From: an uncultured Pelagibacteraceae bacterium
GTDB lineage: Bacteria; Pseudomonadota; Alphaproteobacteria; Pelagibacterales; Pelagibacteraceae
Assembly: GCA_902622955.1 (NCBI GenBank)
Contig: CACNRP010000002.1
Span: forward strand, 53,502 to 117,501
Direction of reading: 5' to 3'
DNA length: 64,000 nucleotides
The notes below the pieces were generated by a model that saw nothing but the letters and a program-made list of their open reading frames with translations, had not been told where the DNA came from and made no database searches. Shown one piece after another: positions 19,753 to 29,946 of the stretch. How positions within the stretch are numbered: position 1 is the first letter of the stretch; every line of letters begins with the position of its first letter. Position numbers and translations under genes: made by a program.

Positions 19753-21126
19753 TCAATTTAAATCAAAAACTTTTCCTGGATTCATAATATTATTACAATC
19801 TATACTTCTCTTAATTGCTTTCATAACAGGGATATTATCCATATGTTCTTTTAAAAGATAATGTTTTTTTTGTAATCCAATACCATGCTCACCAGTTATT
19901 GTTCCTTCTAGTTCTAGTGCTTTATTTATTAAATCATCGCTATACTGTCTTATTTTTTTTTGTTTTTCCTTATCATGCGGATCATATAAAATTATTGAAT
20001 GAAAATTACCATCACCCACATGACCAACCATCGGTGCTGTTAAGCCAAGCCTATTAACTTCTTTTTCTGCCCAAGATATACATTCAACTAATTTTGAAAT
20101 AGGAACACAAACATCTGTTGAATAAACTTTCATATTATTTCCTAATGCCTTAACCGAATAATAAACATCATGTCTTGCTTTCCATAGTTTTTTCTGCTCC
20201 TCAGTTGAAGAAGCCCATTGAAAATCACTTCCATTGTTGTTCTTGGATAATTCCTCGACAATAGATATTGCCTCATTATTTGTTGTCTCACTTCCATGAA
20301 ATTCAAAAAACAATGTTGGGGACGCTTTTACATTGTCTAGCTTAGAATATTTAATACTGATCTCCATTTGATCTTTGTTTAACATTTCAATTCTTGCTAT
20401 TGGCACACCATATTGAATTACTTCTTGAGCAGTTTTTACTGCAGAATCTAAATCTGGAAAATAACACACGGCACTCATTATACTTTCAGGAATAGGGGAC
20501 AGTCTAACCTGAACCTCAGTAATTATTCCTAAAGTTCCCTCAGACCCAATAAATAAGTTAGTCAAATTATAGCCTGCAGAAGTTTTTTTAGTTCTACTGC
20601 CTGTTTTTATAATTTCACCGTTTGGCAAAACAACAGTTAAACCAGAGATAACTGTTCTCATTGTGCCATATTTCACCGCCATAGTGCCTGAAGCTGATGT
20701 AGATGCCATACCACCTAAAGCTGCATCTGCGCCTGGGTCAATCGGAAAAAATACGCCATCCTCTCTTAAGTGCTCGTTTAATTGTTTTCTCGTAACATTT
20801 GCTTGAACCCTACAATCAAAATCTTCTGCATTGACAGATAATATTTTATTCATTTTTTCTAATGAAATTGTAATACCATTGGAATTTCCGACAGCATTTC
20901 CCTCTAAAGAAGTTCCTGTACCAAATGGAACTACAGGAATTTTATTTTCATTACAAATTTTTAAAATTTGCGAAACTTCCTCATTTGTTTCTGGAAAAAC
21001 TACAGCTTTAGATAAAACGGGATCATAGGTATCTTCACCTCTAGCATAATTTGCCCTTGTAGATTCAGAGGTCGAAAATCTACCATTAAAAATTTTTTTT
21101 AACTGTGAATGAACTTGATCTATCAT
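19753..21126 (-). CDS. FAD-linked oxidase (GlcD / D-lactate dehydrogenase type)
   Basis: VPFGTGTSLEGNAVG, DPGADAALGGMASTSASGTMAVKYGTM, GTITGEHGIGLQKK. Confidence 0.93.
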   Translation of the reverse strand: MIDQVHSQLKKIFNGRFSTSESTRANYARGEDTYDPVLSKAVVFPETNEEVSQILKICNENKIPVVPFGTGTSLEGNAVGNSNGITISLEKMNKILSVNAEDFDCRVQANVTRKQLNEHLREDGVFFPIDPGADAALGGMASTSASGTMAVKYGTMRTVISGLTVVLPNGEIIKTGSRTKKTSAGYNLTNLFIGSEGTLGIITEVQVRLSPIPESIMSAVCYFPDLDSAVKTAQEVIQYGVPIARIEMLNKDQMEISIKYSKLDNVKASPTLFFEFHGSETTNNEAISIVEELSKNNNGSDFQWASSTEEQKKLWKARHDVYYSVKALGNNMKVYSTDVCVPISKLVECISWAEKEVNRLGLTAPMVGHVGDGNFHSIILYDPHDKEKQKKIRQYSDDLINKALELEGTITGEHGIGLQKKHYLLKEHMDNIPVMKAIKRSIDCNNIMNPGKVFDLN

Positions 21127-21168
21127 TTCAAATATTAATAATAATGAAAAATTCTAATAAAATACAGT

Positions 21169-22344
21169 TTATTTAGTAAGCATTTTTTTAATATTTTCTA
21201 ACGCATTAGAAATATTATCTTGGGAAGCAGCAAAACTAAATCTTACATAATCATTACAAGTTTTTCCAAATGCAGTACCTGGAACTATTGCTACTCCTGC
21301 TTCGTGCATCGCCTTTTTACAAAATTCACTTCCATTCATTCCAGTTTCAATTACTTTTGGAAATGCATAAAATGCACCTCCTGGTAAACTACATTCAACT
21401 CCTGGTAAACTATTTAATCCTTCGTGAATTAGTTTTCTTCTTTGAGTAAATTTATCCATCATGGCATGAATAGAGTCGTCTGGGCCATCCAAAGCAGCAA
21501 TTCCTGCAAACTGAGCAGCTGCGTTGACACACGAAACGCTATTTATAAGTAATTTGTTTACATGCTCAACTAAATGCTCTGGCCAAAAACTCCAACCTAG
21601 TCTCCAACCTGTCATTGAGTAAGCTTTACTCCAACCCTCTAAAACAATTAGTCTATCTCTTAACTCTGGATAATTGAAAAAAGTTGGCATTTCTTTATCA
21701 TCAAAAATCTGTCTACTATAAATTTCATCACTTAAGATTGTTACGTGTGGATGTTTCTTTAATCCCTCGGCTAACTTATCAATCTCTGGTTTTTCAACAA
21801 AACTACCAGTTGGATTATTTGGATTGATTAAAATTAATAATCTAGTTTTTTCAGTAATTAAGGATAAGATTTTATCAGCATTAAATTTCAAGTCCTTATC
21901 CTCAGTTAAATCATATGGAACTGCTGTTGATCCAGTGTAATTAATCATAGACTCATAAATTGGAAAAGCTGGTGTAGGGTGAATTATTTCAGCTCCAGGT
22001 TCACCAAAACATTGTATTGCATAATGCATAGTAGGTTTACCGCCTGGCATAATTAGAATTCTCTCAAAATCGACTTCTTGATTATACCTTTTTTTAATCC
22101 AACGTGTAACTGCCTGTCTACATTCTGGTATACCATTAGACATCACGTAACCATGGTGGCCATCATCTAAAGCTTTTTTTGCAGCTTCAACCACGTGTTT
22201 TGGTGTTTTAAAATCTGGCTGACCTAATCCCAAGTGTATCATAGGATGACCTTGAGCCTCAAGTTTTTTAGCCTCTGCTAATACTGTAAAAGCACTTTCG
22301 GTTCCAAGTCTATCAAGCGATTGAGCAAGTTTCATAATTTGCAA
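21169..22344 (-). CDS. PLP-dependent class I/II aminotransferase
   Basis: NPNNPTG, SKAYSMTGWRLGW. Confidence 0.93.
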   Translation of the reverse strand: MQIMKLAQSLDRLGTESAFTVLAEAKKLEAQGHPMIHLGLGQPDFKTPKHVVEAAKKALDDGHHGYVMSNGIPECRQAVTRWIKKRYNQEVDFERILIMPGGKPTMHYAIQCFGEPGAEIIHPTPAFPIYESMINYTGSTAVPYDLTEDKDLKFNADKILSLITEKTRLLILINPNNPTGSFVEKPEIDKLAEGLKKHPHVTILSDEIYSRQIFDDKEMPTFFNYPELRDRLIVLEGWSKAYSMTGWRLGWSFWPEHLVEHVNKLLINSVSCVNAAAQFAGIAALDGPDDSIHAMMDKFTQRRKLIHEGLNSLPGVECSLPGGAFYAFPKVIETGMNGSEFCKKAMHEAGVAIVPGTAFGKTCNDYVRFSFAASQDNISNALENIKKMLTK

Positions 22345-22407
22345 CCTAGCGGAAAAGATATTTATTGTCTATTATTGATTGAATAAAAGTATTTATAATT
22401 TTTATAA

Positions 22408-23559
22408 CTAATTACGATAAATAATTTTAGATCTATCTAAATCTTTAACGGATTTGCATCCCATAAGTATCATATTTCTTCTTATTTCTTTATTCATATT
22501 TTCCAGTAACCTTTCTACACCTAGCTGACCACCTGCTCCTAAACTAAATAAAAAAGCCTTTCCAAAACTACAAGCTGTCGCACCTGCAGCTATCGCCTTC
22601 AAAACGTGGGTTCCACGTCTGATACCACCATCTAAAATTATCTCTAATTTATCGCCTACAGCGTCTGAAATTGCTTTTACTTGATCAAAAGGAGACCTTG
22701 ATCCATCAAGCTGTCTTCCTCCATGATTTGAAATCATTATTGCAGTGCAACCAATATCAATTGCTTTTTTTGCGTCTTCAACTGACATTACTCCTTTTAA
22801 TGCCATGGGTTTATTCCATTTTTTTATACAATATTCAGCATCTTTCCAGTTCATTGCTGGATCATATTGCTCATTAATGTAGTCCATAACCGATTTAGCA
22901 ATATTTGTACCTTTTTCAGTTTTATTTTTTATATTTGCTAGCTCGAATTTTTTATTTGTAAAATATTTAAAAACCCATCCAGGCCTCATAGCAAAACTTA
23001 ATAAACTATCTAGCGTAAATTTAGGTGGTGTTGTAAATCCAGTTCTATGATCACGTTCACGATTTCCAGCTACAAGTGTATCAACTGTAATACACATACC
23101 ATCAAAATTTGCCCTAGAACATCTTTCAATTAAATCATCTGTAATAGATTTGTCTTTATGAATATAAAGTTGAAAAAGTTTGGGACCACTTGAAATGTTT
23201 GCTACCTCCTCAATTGAAAAAGATGCCATAGTAGACATACTATAAATAGTATCAAATTTTTCAGCAGCTCTTGCAGAAGCTTTGTCACCCTCTGGATCAT
23301 ACAAACTTTGCATAGCTGTCGGAGATAAAAATAATGGCATACTAATTTTTCTTCCAAACACCGTAGTTGATAAATCTGGCTCACCAACGCTATTAAGAAT
23401 ATTTGGGACTAAATCACAGTCATTAAATGCATCTGTATTTCTATTAAGTGTTACTTCATCATCAGCACCACCATCAATGTAATGAAAGATAGGAGCTGGT
23501 AATTTTTTTTTTGCTAATTTTCTAAAATCTTCAAAATTATAACAATCATTTATGTTCAT
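22408..23559 (-). CDS. FMN-dependent alpha-hydroxyacid dehydrogenase (LldD-like), copy 2
   Basis: PIFHYIDGGADDEVT, ISNHGGRQLDGSRSPFDQ. Confidence 0.92.
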   Translation of the reverse strand: MNINDCYNFEDFRKLAKKKLPAPIFHYIDGGADDEVTLNRNTDAFNDCDLVPNILNSVGEPDLSTTVFGRKISMPLFLSPTAMQSLYDPEGDKASARAAEKFDTIYSMSTMASFSIEEVANISSGPKLFQLYIHKDKSITDDLIERCSRANFDGMCITVDTLVAGNRERDHRTGFTTPPKFTLDSLLSFAMRPGWVFKYFTNKKFELANIKNKTEKGTNIAKSVMDYINEQYDPAMNWKDAEYCIKKWNKPMALKGVMSVEDAKKAIDIGCTAIMISNHGGRQLDGSRSPFDQVKAISDAVGDKLEIILDGGIRRGTHVLKAIAAGATACSFGKAFLFSLGAGGQLGVERLLENMNKEIRRNMILMGCKSVKDLDRSKIIYRN

Positions 23560-23564
23560 GATTC

Positions 23565-24716
23565 CTATCTTCTGAATCTTAAATTATTTCTGTTTAAATC
23601 ACTAATTTTAGTGCAGCCCATTAACTTCATGTCTCTTACTAATTCAGATTTATACTTCTCTAAAGCTCTCTCTACACCTGCTTGTCCAGCTGCTGCTAAC
23701 GCATATAAATAAAGTCTTCCACCAGAACATGCTTTTGCACCTAATGATAATGCTTTAAGCATATGAGTTCCTCTATGAATTCCTCCCTCGCAGATTACAT
23801 CCAGCTTATCACCAACAGCATCAACAATCTCAGCAAGTTGATCAAAAGGTGATCTTGATCCATCAAGTTGTCTTCCACCATGGTTTGAAACCATTATTCC
23901 TGTACATCCAATATCAACTGCTCTCTTAGCATCTTCAACACTCATGACTCCTTTTAAAGCAAAATGGCCTCCCCATTTAGAGCAAAGTTGTTCAGCATCT
24001 TTCCAGTTCATTGACTGATCCAGCATTGTAGAGAAGTAATTTCCAATTGAAGAATTTGTGCTCGTACCCTCTTTTACAAAATCTTGAAGATGAGGTAATT
24101 CAAATTTACCTTTTGTTAAATAATTTATTCCCCACATTGGCTTTGTGGCAAAACTAAATAAACTTGATAATGTTAGTTTTGGTGGTGAAGTAAATCCAGT
24201 TCTTAAATCTCTTTCTCTATTTCCTCCAGTAATTGTATCTACTGTTAGAGCCATGACATCAAACTTAGCTGCTTTTGCTCTCTCTAAACATGAATCATTA
24301 AGTCCTCTATCTTTATGAAAATAGAACTGAAACATTTTTGGCGTATCAACAAGTGAAGAAATTTCCTCCACACTTACAGTTGCTAGTGCCGACACACCAA
24401 ACATAGTATTAAATTTTTTAGCTGCTTTACCTACAGCCCTTTCACCATCGTAATGAAATAATCTCTGCAAAGCGGTTGGTGATAAGTAAAAAGGTAAATC
24501 TAATTTCTTTCCAAATATAGTTGTCGATAAATCAACATTCTCTACACCTCTTAAAACATTAGGAACTAAATCAACATCATCAAATGCACTTGTATTTCTA
24601 GAGTATGTGATTTCATCATCTGCAGCACCATCAATGTAATGAAATATTGGTGATGGCAATTTTTTTTTAGCTAGTTTTCTAAAATCACTAAAGTTATGAC
24701 AATCTTTTAAATTCAT
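23565..24716 (-). CDS. FMN-dependent alpha-hydroxyacid dehydrogenase (LldD-like), copy 1
   Basis: PIFHYIDGAADDEIT, VSNHGGRQLDGSRSPFDQ; same length (383 aa) as neighbour. Confidence 0.92.
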   Translation of the reverse strand: MNLKDCHNFSDFRKLAKKKLPSPIFHYIDGAADDEITYSRNTSAFDDVDLVPNVLRGVENVDLSTTIFGKKLDLPFYLSPTALQRLFHYDGERAVGKAAKKFNTMFGVSALATVSVEEISSLVDTPKMFQFYFHKDRGLNDSCLERAKAAKFDVMALTVDTITGGNRERDLRTGFTSPPKLTLSSLFSFATKPMWGINYLTKGKFELPHLQDFVKEGTSTNSSIGNYFSTMLDQSMNWKDAEQLCSKWGGHFALKGVMSVEDAKRAVDIGCTGIMVSNHGGRQLDGSRSPFDQLAEIVDAVGDKLDVICEGGIHRGTHMLKALSLGAKACSGGRLYLYALAAAGQAGVERALEKYKSELVRDMKLMGCTKISDLNRNNLRFRR

Positions 24717-24726
24717 AAATACTTTT

Positions 24727-25242
24727 TTAAAAGTTTTTGAAAAAATTAAACATATAACTATTTGCCCCAGGATTTTTATTTCCTAAACTGGCATTAGATA
24801 TATGATTATAAGAAAAACCTAATTCACTTGTTTTTGATAAATCGAGTGAAATTTGTAGTTCACTTTTGAATTCAATTAAATGACCTAAATCTTTACCATC
24901 TCCTTCGTGATAAATTCCAGGTGTAAAGCTGGGGGTAAGATTTAGTGCTCCTAGTTTATATTGTGCTTGAACACCGGTATAGAAGTATCCCGCATTGTCT
25001 GCAGTAATTAAGAATCCAGTTATAGGAGAAAGATTTCCTAAAAAAGTATCTCTATTTAAATTTTCATTTTGATGTTGAAAACCAATTAACGTTGATTTTT
25101 TTCCATCATCACTAAAATCAAACATTCCAGTGTATACACTGAATTCTGTGTTTTGATTCTTTAAAACTTTTTCTTCAGCAGTTGAACAAAAAGCAAATGT
25201 TATTATTAACAAATTTATTATAAATTTTTTTAAATTCATCAC
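24727..25242 (-). CDS. Acyloxyacyl hydrolase / PagL-like outer-membrane protein
   Basis: Signal peptide; C-terminal YNHISNASLGNKNPGANSYMFNF resembling PagL HxSN motif. Confidence 0.7.
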   Translation of the reverse strand: MMNLKKFIINLLIITFAFCSTAEEKVLKNQNTEFSVYTGMFDFSDDGKKSTLIGFQHQNENLNRDTFLGNLSPITGFLITADNAGYFYTGVQAQYKLGALNLTPSFTPGIYHEGDGKDLGHLIEFKSELQISLDLSKTSELGFSYNHISNASLGNKNPGANSYMFNFFKNF

Positions 25243-25250
25243 TAATTAAT

Positions 25251-25610
25251 TTATTTTTTAACTATAAAATTTTTATAGATTATTGCACCTCCTGCTAAAA
25301 ATATCAATAACGGCAATATCCAAAGAATATAAGTATTTTTATTTAATACAGGATCATAGAGTATCCATTCACCGTATTTATTTTTAAAATATTCATAGAT
25401 TTGATCTTCAGAAAGACCTTCCTCAAGCTTTTTATCGACAACAATTTTTAAACTATTTGCAAACTCAGAGTCCGAATCGTAAACTGACTGACCTTGACAT
25501 ATAAGGCATCTTAAATTTTTAGTTATTTTATTCCTTTTATCATTTTCCTCAGCATTAAGTTTTAGAGGTAAAAATAATATAAGAATTAAAAAAAATCTAA
25601 AAACTTTCAT
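25251..25610 (-). CDS. ccmH: Cytochrome c maturation protein CcmH
   Basis: LRCLICQGQSVYDSDSEFA. Confidence 0.93.
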   Translation of the reverse strand: MKVFRFFLILILFLPLKLNAEENDKRNKITKNLRCLICQGQSVYDSDSEFANSLKIVVDKKLEEGLSEDQIYEYFKNKYGEWILYDPVLNKNTYILWILPLLIFLAGGAIIYKNFIVKK

Positions 25611-26125
25611 TTTATCAATAAATTAATTTCATCAATTGATTGTTGGTTAAGAGGTCCAATATATTTTTTAATAATTTCATTATTATAAATTAAAAATGAC
25701 TCTGGAACCCCATAGGCTCCCCAATCAATTGCAATTGTGCCTTCTGAATCTATAAATATTTCTTTATAGGGATTTCCTAATTCTTTCAAAAAGTTTTTTC
25801 CACTTTTTAAATTATCTTTATAATTCATTCCAATAATAATTACTTTATTATCCTTATTTAGATTCATTAAAAAAGAATGTTCTTGACGGCATGGAACACA
25901 CCAAGATGACCAAATATTTAATAAATAAATCTTATCTAACTCAAAGATGCTTGATGATTCCATATTTTCACCAGAAAAAAATTCTTTAGTATTAAACTTT
26001 GGTATATCTTTTCTTTTATTAACATCTGGAGTGTATATTTTAGAGTCTTTTAGAGATTTATAAAAAATAAAAAATATTATTCCAAAAATAATAATTATTG
26101 AAAAAGGTAATACTTTATTTTTCAT
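25607..26125 (-). CDS. ccmG: Thiol:disulfide interchange protein CcmG/DsbE
   Basis: LNIWSSWCVPCRQEH, WGAYGVPESFLI. Confidence 0.92.
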   Translation of the reverse strand: MKNKVLPFSIIIIFGIIFFIFYKSLKDSKIYTPDVNKRKDIPKFNTKEFFSGENMESSSIFELDKIYLLNIWSSWCVPCRQEHSFLMNLNKDNKVIIIGMNYKDNLKSGKNFLKELGNPYKEIFIDSEGTIAIDWGAYGVPESFLIYNNEIIKKYIGPLNQQSIDEINLLIK

Positions 26126-27996
26126 AATCTTTTTTGTAAAAAGCTAATAATTCCCCCAACAGATATTAGAATTACTGATAACCAAATCCACAACATAAAG
26201 GGTTTAACTTGATATCTTACATTAAAAAAATCTTGATTTTGAACTAAGTTGATTACAATAAACTTATCAGACATTAAGGTTGTTTTAATATCAGCTTCAC
26301 TTGTGGCAATTACAGGTTGATTATAAATTCTCAACTCTGGCGAAAATCTATCTTCCTCGCCATTAGAATTACTTATGAAAAAATTCGCAATAATAGCGTT
26401 GTAATTTTGCTCTTTTTTTTGATCTACACTCTCAAAAATTATCTTTGTTTTTGAATTTTCGAAAGTTTCACCAACTTTAAGATTTGTTATTACTTCACTT
26501 GAAAATAAATTATTAAATAAAATACTTAAAATTAATAAACTAAATCCAAAATGTGCTATATTTTGCGAAATATTTTTATATTTTTTCACAAAAAAGTCTC
26601 TCAATGTAATAAAGAATAAATAAAGTGCGCTGGATATCAAAATTGTATTTATTAAAAAATTTTGATTAAAATTTTTTAACACTAAAAATGCTAATATTAT
26701 TGAGATAATTAAAAAAGAAATTAAATATATTTTGTCTTCTAGTTTAGATTTAATCCATTTTAGCTTTGGACCAATCGCCATCATTAATAAAAATGGAATT
26801 AAAAATGGTATTATTAATTTATGATAAAAAGGGGGTCCAACTGATATTTTTTGAGAAGAAATTACATCTAGAAAAATTGGATATACAGTACCAATTAAAA
26901 CAACTGATAAAAAATACATCATAAACCAGTTATTAATTAAAATTGAAGTTTCTTTACTCAACCAAAAAAAACTATAAGATTTTTTGTCATCATCATTGTG
27001 AAAAAAGAAAAAAATAAAAATAGATAAAAAAATCAAAATGAATAAAAAAATAAGAATAAATAACCCTCTTTCAGGATCATTAGCAAATGTATGAACTGAA
27101 TTTAGAATTCCTGATCTTACTAAAAATGTTCCACACATACTTAAAGTAAATGTTGCTATAGAAAGAATTATTACCCATGAAGTTAAATAAGATTTTTTTT
27201 CTAATACTAAAATACAATGTAAGAGAGTAGTTAATGCTAGCCATGGCATTAATGAAACGTTTTCTACTGGATCCCAAAACCAAAAACCACCCCAGCCTAA
27301 TTCATAATAAGCCCAAATTGATCCAAGCAAGATTCCTAAAGTCAAAAATATCCATGAAATTAAAATCCATTTTTTTATATGTGATGCCCAACTCATAGAT
27401 ATAATTTTTAAACTCGTTGCTGATAAAACAGATGAAAAAATAATTGAAGAACCTACATAGCCTAAATATAAAATTGGTGGGTGAATTGCTAAAGCTGGAT
27501 CTTGTAAAATTGGATTTAACCCCTGTCCTTCAGTAGGTGTTGGAAAAATATAACTAAATGGATTTGATGTTTTAATTAAAAATAAAAAGAAACCTACTAT
27601 AATTATTTGTTGAAAAAATAGAGTTAAAATTTTGTACTTAACTGGTTGATTTTTGGTTTTAATTAAAAATAAAAAAATAAATAAAGTCAAAACAAGTAAC
27701 CATAATAATAAACTACCTTCGTGATTACCCCATGTTCCACTTATTTTATAAAATAATGGTTTTGTAGTGTGGGAATTATTAAATACTGTTTCATTGCTAA
27801 AATCTGAAACAACAAAAGAAAAAATTAAACACAAAAAACTAATTACAACAAAAAATAATTGTAAAAATGTAAAAGATATTATTTTAATATCTAATTTATT
27901 TGAATTATTAAAATTTTGATATGAAAAATAAAATAATGATAACCCAATTACTAATCCTAATATTAATGAATAATAACCAACAAAACTATAGATCAA
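26122..27996 (-). CDS. ccmF: Heme lyase CcmF
   Basis: GTWGNHEGSLLLW, WGGFWFWDPVENVSLMPWL. Confidence 0.96.
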   Translation of the reverse strand: MIYSFVGYYSLILGLVIGLSLFYFSYQNFNNSNKLDIKIISFTFLQLFFVVISFLCLIFSFVVSDFSNETVFNNSHTTKPLFYKISGTWGNHEGSLLLWLLVLTLFIFLFLIKTKNQPVKYKILTLFFQQIIIVGFFLFLIKTSNPFSYIFPTPTEGQGLNPILQDPALAIHPPILYLGYVGSSIIFSSVLSATSLKIISMSWASHIKKWILISWIFLTLGILLGSIWAYYELGWGGFWFWDPVENVSLMPWLALTTLLHCILVLEKKSYLTSWVIILSIATFTLSMCGTFLVRSGILNSVHTFANDPERGLFILIFLFILIFLSIFIFFFFHNDDDKKSYSFFWLSKETSILINNWFMMYFLSVVLIGTVYPIFLDVISSQKISVGPPFYHKLIIPFLIPFLLMMAIGPKLKWIKSKLEDKIYLISFLIISIILAFLVLKNFNQNFLINTILISSALYLFFITLRDFFVKKYKNISQNIAHFGFSLLILSILFNNLFSSEVITNLKVGETFENSKTKIIFESVDQKKEQNYNAIIANFFISNSNGEEDRFSPELRIYNQPVIATSEADIKTTLMSDKFIVINLVQNQDFFNVRYQVKPFMLWIWLSVILISVGGIISFLQKRL

Positions 27997-27997
27997 T

Positions 27998-28417
27998 TTA
28001 TTTTTCTCCCAATGCCTCTTTTACTTCTGGCGGCATATAATTTTCATCATGCTTAGCTAAAATTTTTGTTGCAGAAAAAAAATTTCTGTCTTTTAAAAAA
28101 CCTTCTGCCACAACCCCTTTTCCTTCAGCAAATAAATTTGGTACTGCCCCTGAGTAAGTCACATTTATTTCATTTTTAAAATCAGTAATTATAAAATTAA
28201 CTTCATTTGAATTTATTATTATAGAATTTTTTTTAACCATTCCTCCAACTCTTATTTTATTTTTTTCAATTTCAGCAAGTGAATTTATTTCAGTGGGTGA
28301 TTGAAAATACACTACATTTTTCTCTAAAGATTTTAAAATTGAAAACGTTGTTAAAATTAAAGTGATTAATATTACTATTACAAACAAAAATCTTAATTTA
28401 ACTTTTCGACCATACAT
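27998..28417 (-). CDS. ccmE: Heme chaperone CcmE
   Basis: [24 protein letters not shown]. Confidence 0.94.
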   Translation of the reverse strand: MYGRKVKLRFLFVIVILITLILTTFSILKSLEKNVVYFQSPTEINSLAEIEKNKIRVGGMVKKNSIIINSNEVNFIITDFKNEINVTYSGAVPNLFAEGKGVVAEGFLKDRNFFSATKILAKHDENYMPPEVKEALGEK

Positions 28418-28427
28418 GGTTTAAAAG

Positions 28428-28655
28428 TTAATTATTCGTTGCGTTTGCTAAAATTTCTTTGTTTATTCTCTGTGATTTTGCAGAATTAGCTTGCCTAGTA
28501 GTAAGCGATCCGAATTTAGCAACAAATTTATTTTGCTCTCTAACAAACTGTATTTTAGTTATTAAATATAAACCTAAGAAACTTATTAAAGTAAAGCTAA
28601 AAGCAGATAATACATATACAGCATATCCATTCATAAAAAATAATTCGTTTATCAT
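28428..28655 (-). CDS. ccmD: CcmD-like heme exporter small protein
   Basis: Single-TM small ORF between ccmC and ccmE. Confidence 0.65.
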   Translation of the reverse strand: MINELFFMNGYAVYVLSAFSFTLISFLGLYLITKIQFVREQNKFVAKFGSLTTRQANSAKSQRINKEILANATNN

Positions 28656-29359
28656 AGTCTATCTAAACCTTTATTTTTAATTTTTATCAGTTCTGTATTA
28701 TATTTCATCAAGAAAATTAACAGTGAAAAAAGAGCAAATGCCGCAGTCATTATCAATAGTGGATAAAGCATCGAGGAGTGAATTGAGGTTTTAGACAAAA
28801 TATTAATAGATGCAGGTTGATGGAGTGTATTCCACCAATCAACTGAATATTTTATTATTGGAACATTTATAATTCCTAAAATAGTTATAAATGTTGAAAT
28901 CTTATAGACTCTTTCTTCCTCATTATAAACTCTCCACGCAATTAAATACATTGCATAAAATAGTGCCAGTATTAACATTGAAGTTATTCTTGCATCCCAA
29001 GCCCACCAAGTTCCCCAGGTTGGTTTTCCCCAAATTGATCCTGTTACTAAAGCGATAATATTGAAAACAAATCCCGATGGAGCTAAACTTTTAGAAATTA
29101 AAAAAAAGTTTTTATTTCTAAACACGAAACCACTTATAGATAAAAAAGTTATAGAAGAAAATATTCCGAGCGATATCCATGCAGCAGGAACATGGACATA
29201 CATAATTCTAACTGCATCACTTTGTTTGTAGTCCTCAGGAGATAGAACTAATGCTTCAACTAATCCAATACTTAAAACAATAATAAACAAAAACAATACA
29301 TACTTAGGTGCCTTTGACGTGATCTTGAAAATTTTGTTAGGTTCAAAAAGTTTAAACAT
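28652..29359 (-). CDS. ccmC: Heme exporter protein CcmC
   Basis: VHVPAAWISLG, WGTWWAWDARITSMLIL. Confidence 0.95.
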   Translation of the reverse strand: MFKLFEPNKIFKITSKAPKYVLFLFIIVLSIGLVEALVLSPEDYKQSDAVRIMYVHVPAAWISLGIFSSITFLSISGFVFRNKNFFLISKSLAPSGFVFNIIALVTGSIWGKPTWGTWWAWDARITSMLILALFYAMYLIAWRVYNEEERVYKISTFITILGIINVPIIKYSVDWWNTLHQPASINILSKTSIHSSMLYPLLIMTAAFALFSLLIFLMKYNTELIKIKNKGLDRL

Positions 29360-29403
29360 ATTTTAATTTAGAATTTTTTTTGGTGATTTCTATTATGAAA
29401 TAG

Positions 29404-29474
29404 TTTTCTGATCAAGAATGCAGAGGGGGAGATAATATGATTGAAATTAACGTTTAACACTCTTGACCAGAAGA
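29404..29474 (-). ncRNA. Candidate structured RNA / leader element upstream of ccmC
   Basis: 17-position long arm pairing; minus strand pairs 16/17 with two G-U wobbles; C-rich apical region (UCUCCCCCUCUG). Confidence 0.5.
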
Positions 29475-29538
29475 TAAAGAAATATAGCTAATTTGTATGG
29501 CCTAGATTTGAGCTAAATGTGGTTGAATGATGATTGCC

Positions 29539-29859
29539 TTAATTAGAAAGCTTAAAATAACTAGAACCTTTTTTTCCTGAAAAAATCTCTTCAATTAAGG
29601 GGTGTTTTATCGGCTCATCAGAGTCATCTATTAATAAGTTTTGCTCAGAAACATAAGCTTCATAAGTTATCTCATCATTTTCTGCCAATAAATGATAAAA
29701 TGGTTGATCTTTTCTCGGTCTCACATTTTTTGGAATAGATTGATACCATTCCTCTGAATTATTAAATTCAAAATCGACATCATAAATCACTCCTCTAAAT
29801 TCGAAGTGTTTATGCTTTACTATATCTCCTATTGAAAATTTTGCTTTTTGGATTGCCAT
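29539..29859 (-). CDS. hspQ: Heat shock protein HspQ
   Basis: FSIGDIVKHKHFEFRGVIYDVDFEF, QPFYHLLAEN. Confidence 0.93.
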   Translation of the reverse strand: MAIQKAKFSIGDIVKHKHFEFRGVIYDVDFEFNNSEEWYQSIPKNVRPRKDQPFYHLLAENDEITYEAYVSEQNLLIDDSDEPIKHPLIEEIFSGKKGSSYFKLSN

Positions 29860-29946
29860 TGTACTTAGTATGGGTATTTAAAAATAAAAATCAATGCTAA
29901 AAATATTAATGTTTTGTGATGTGGCAAATATGTTAATATCTTTTTA

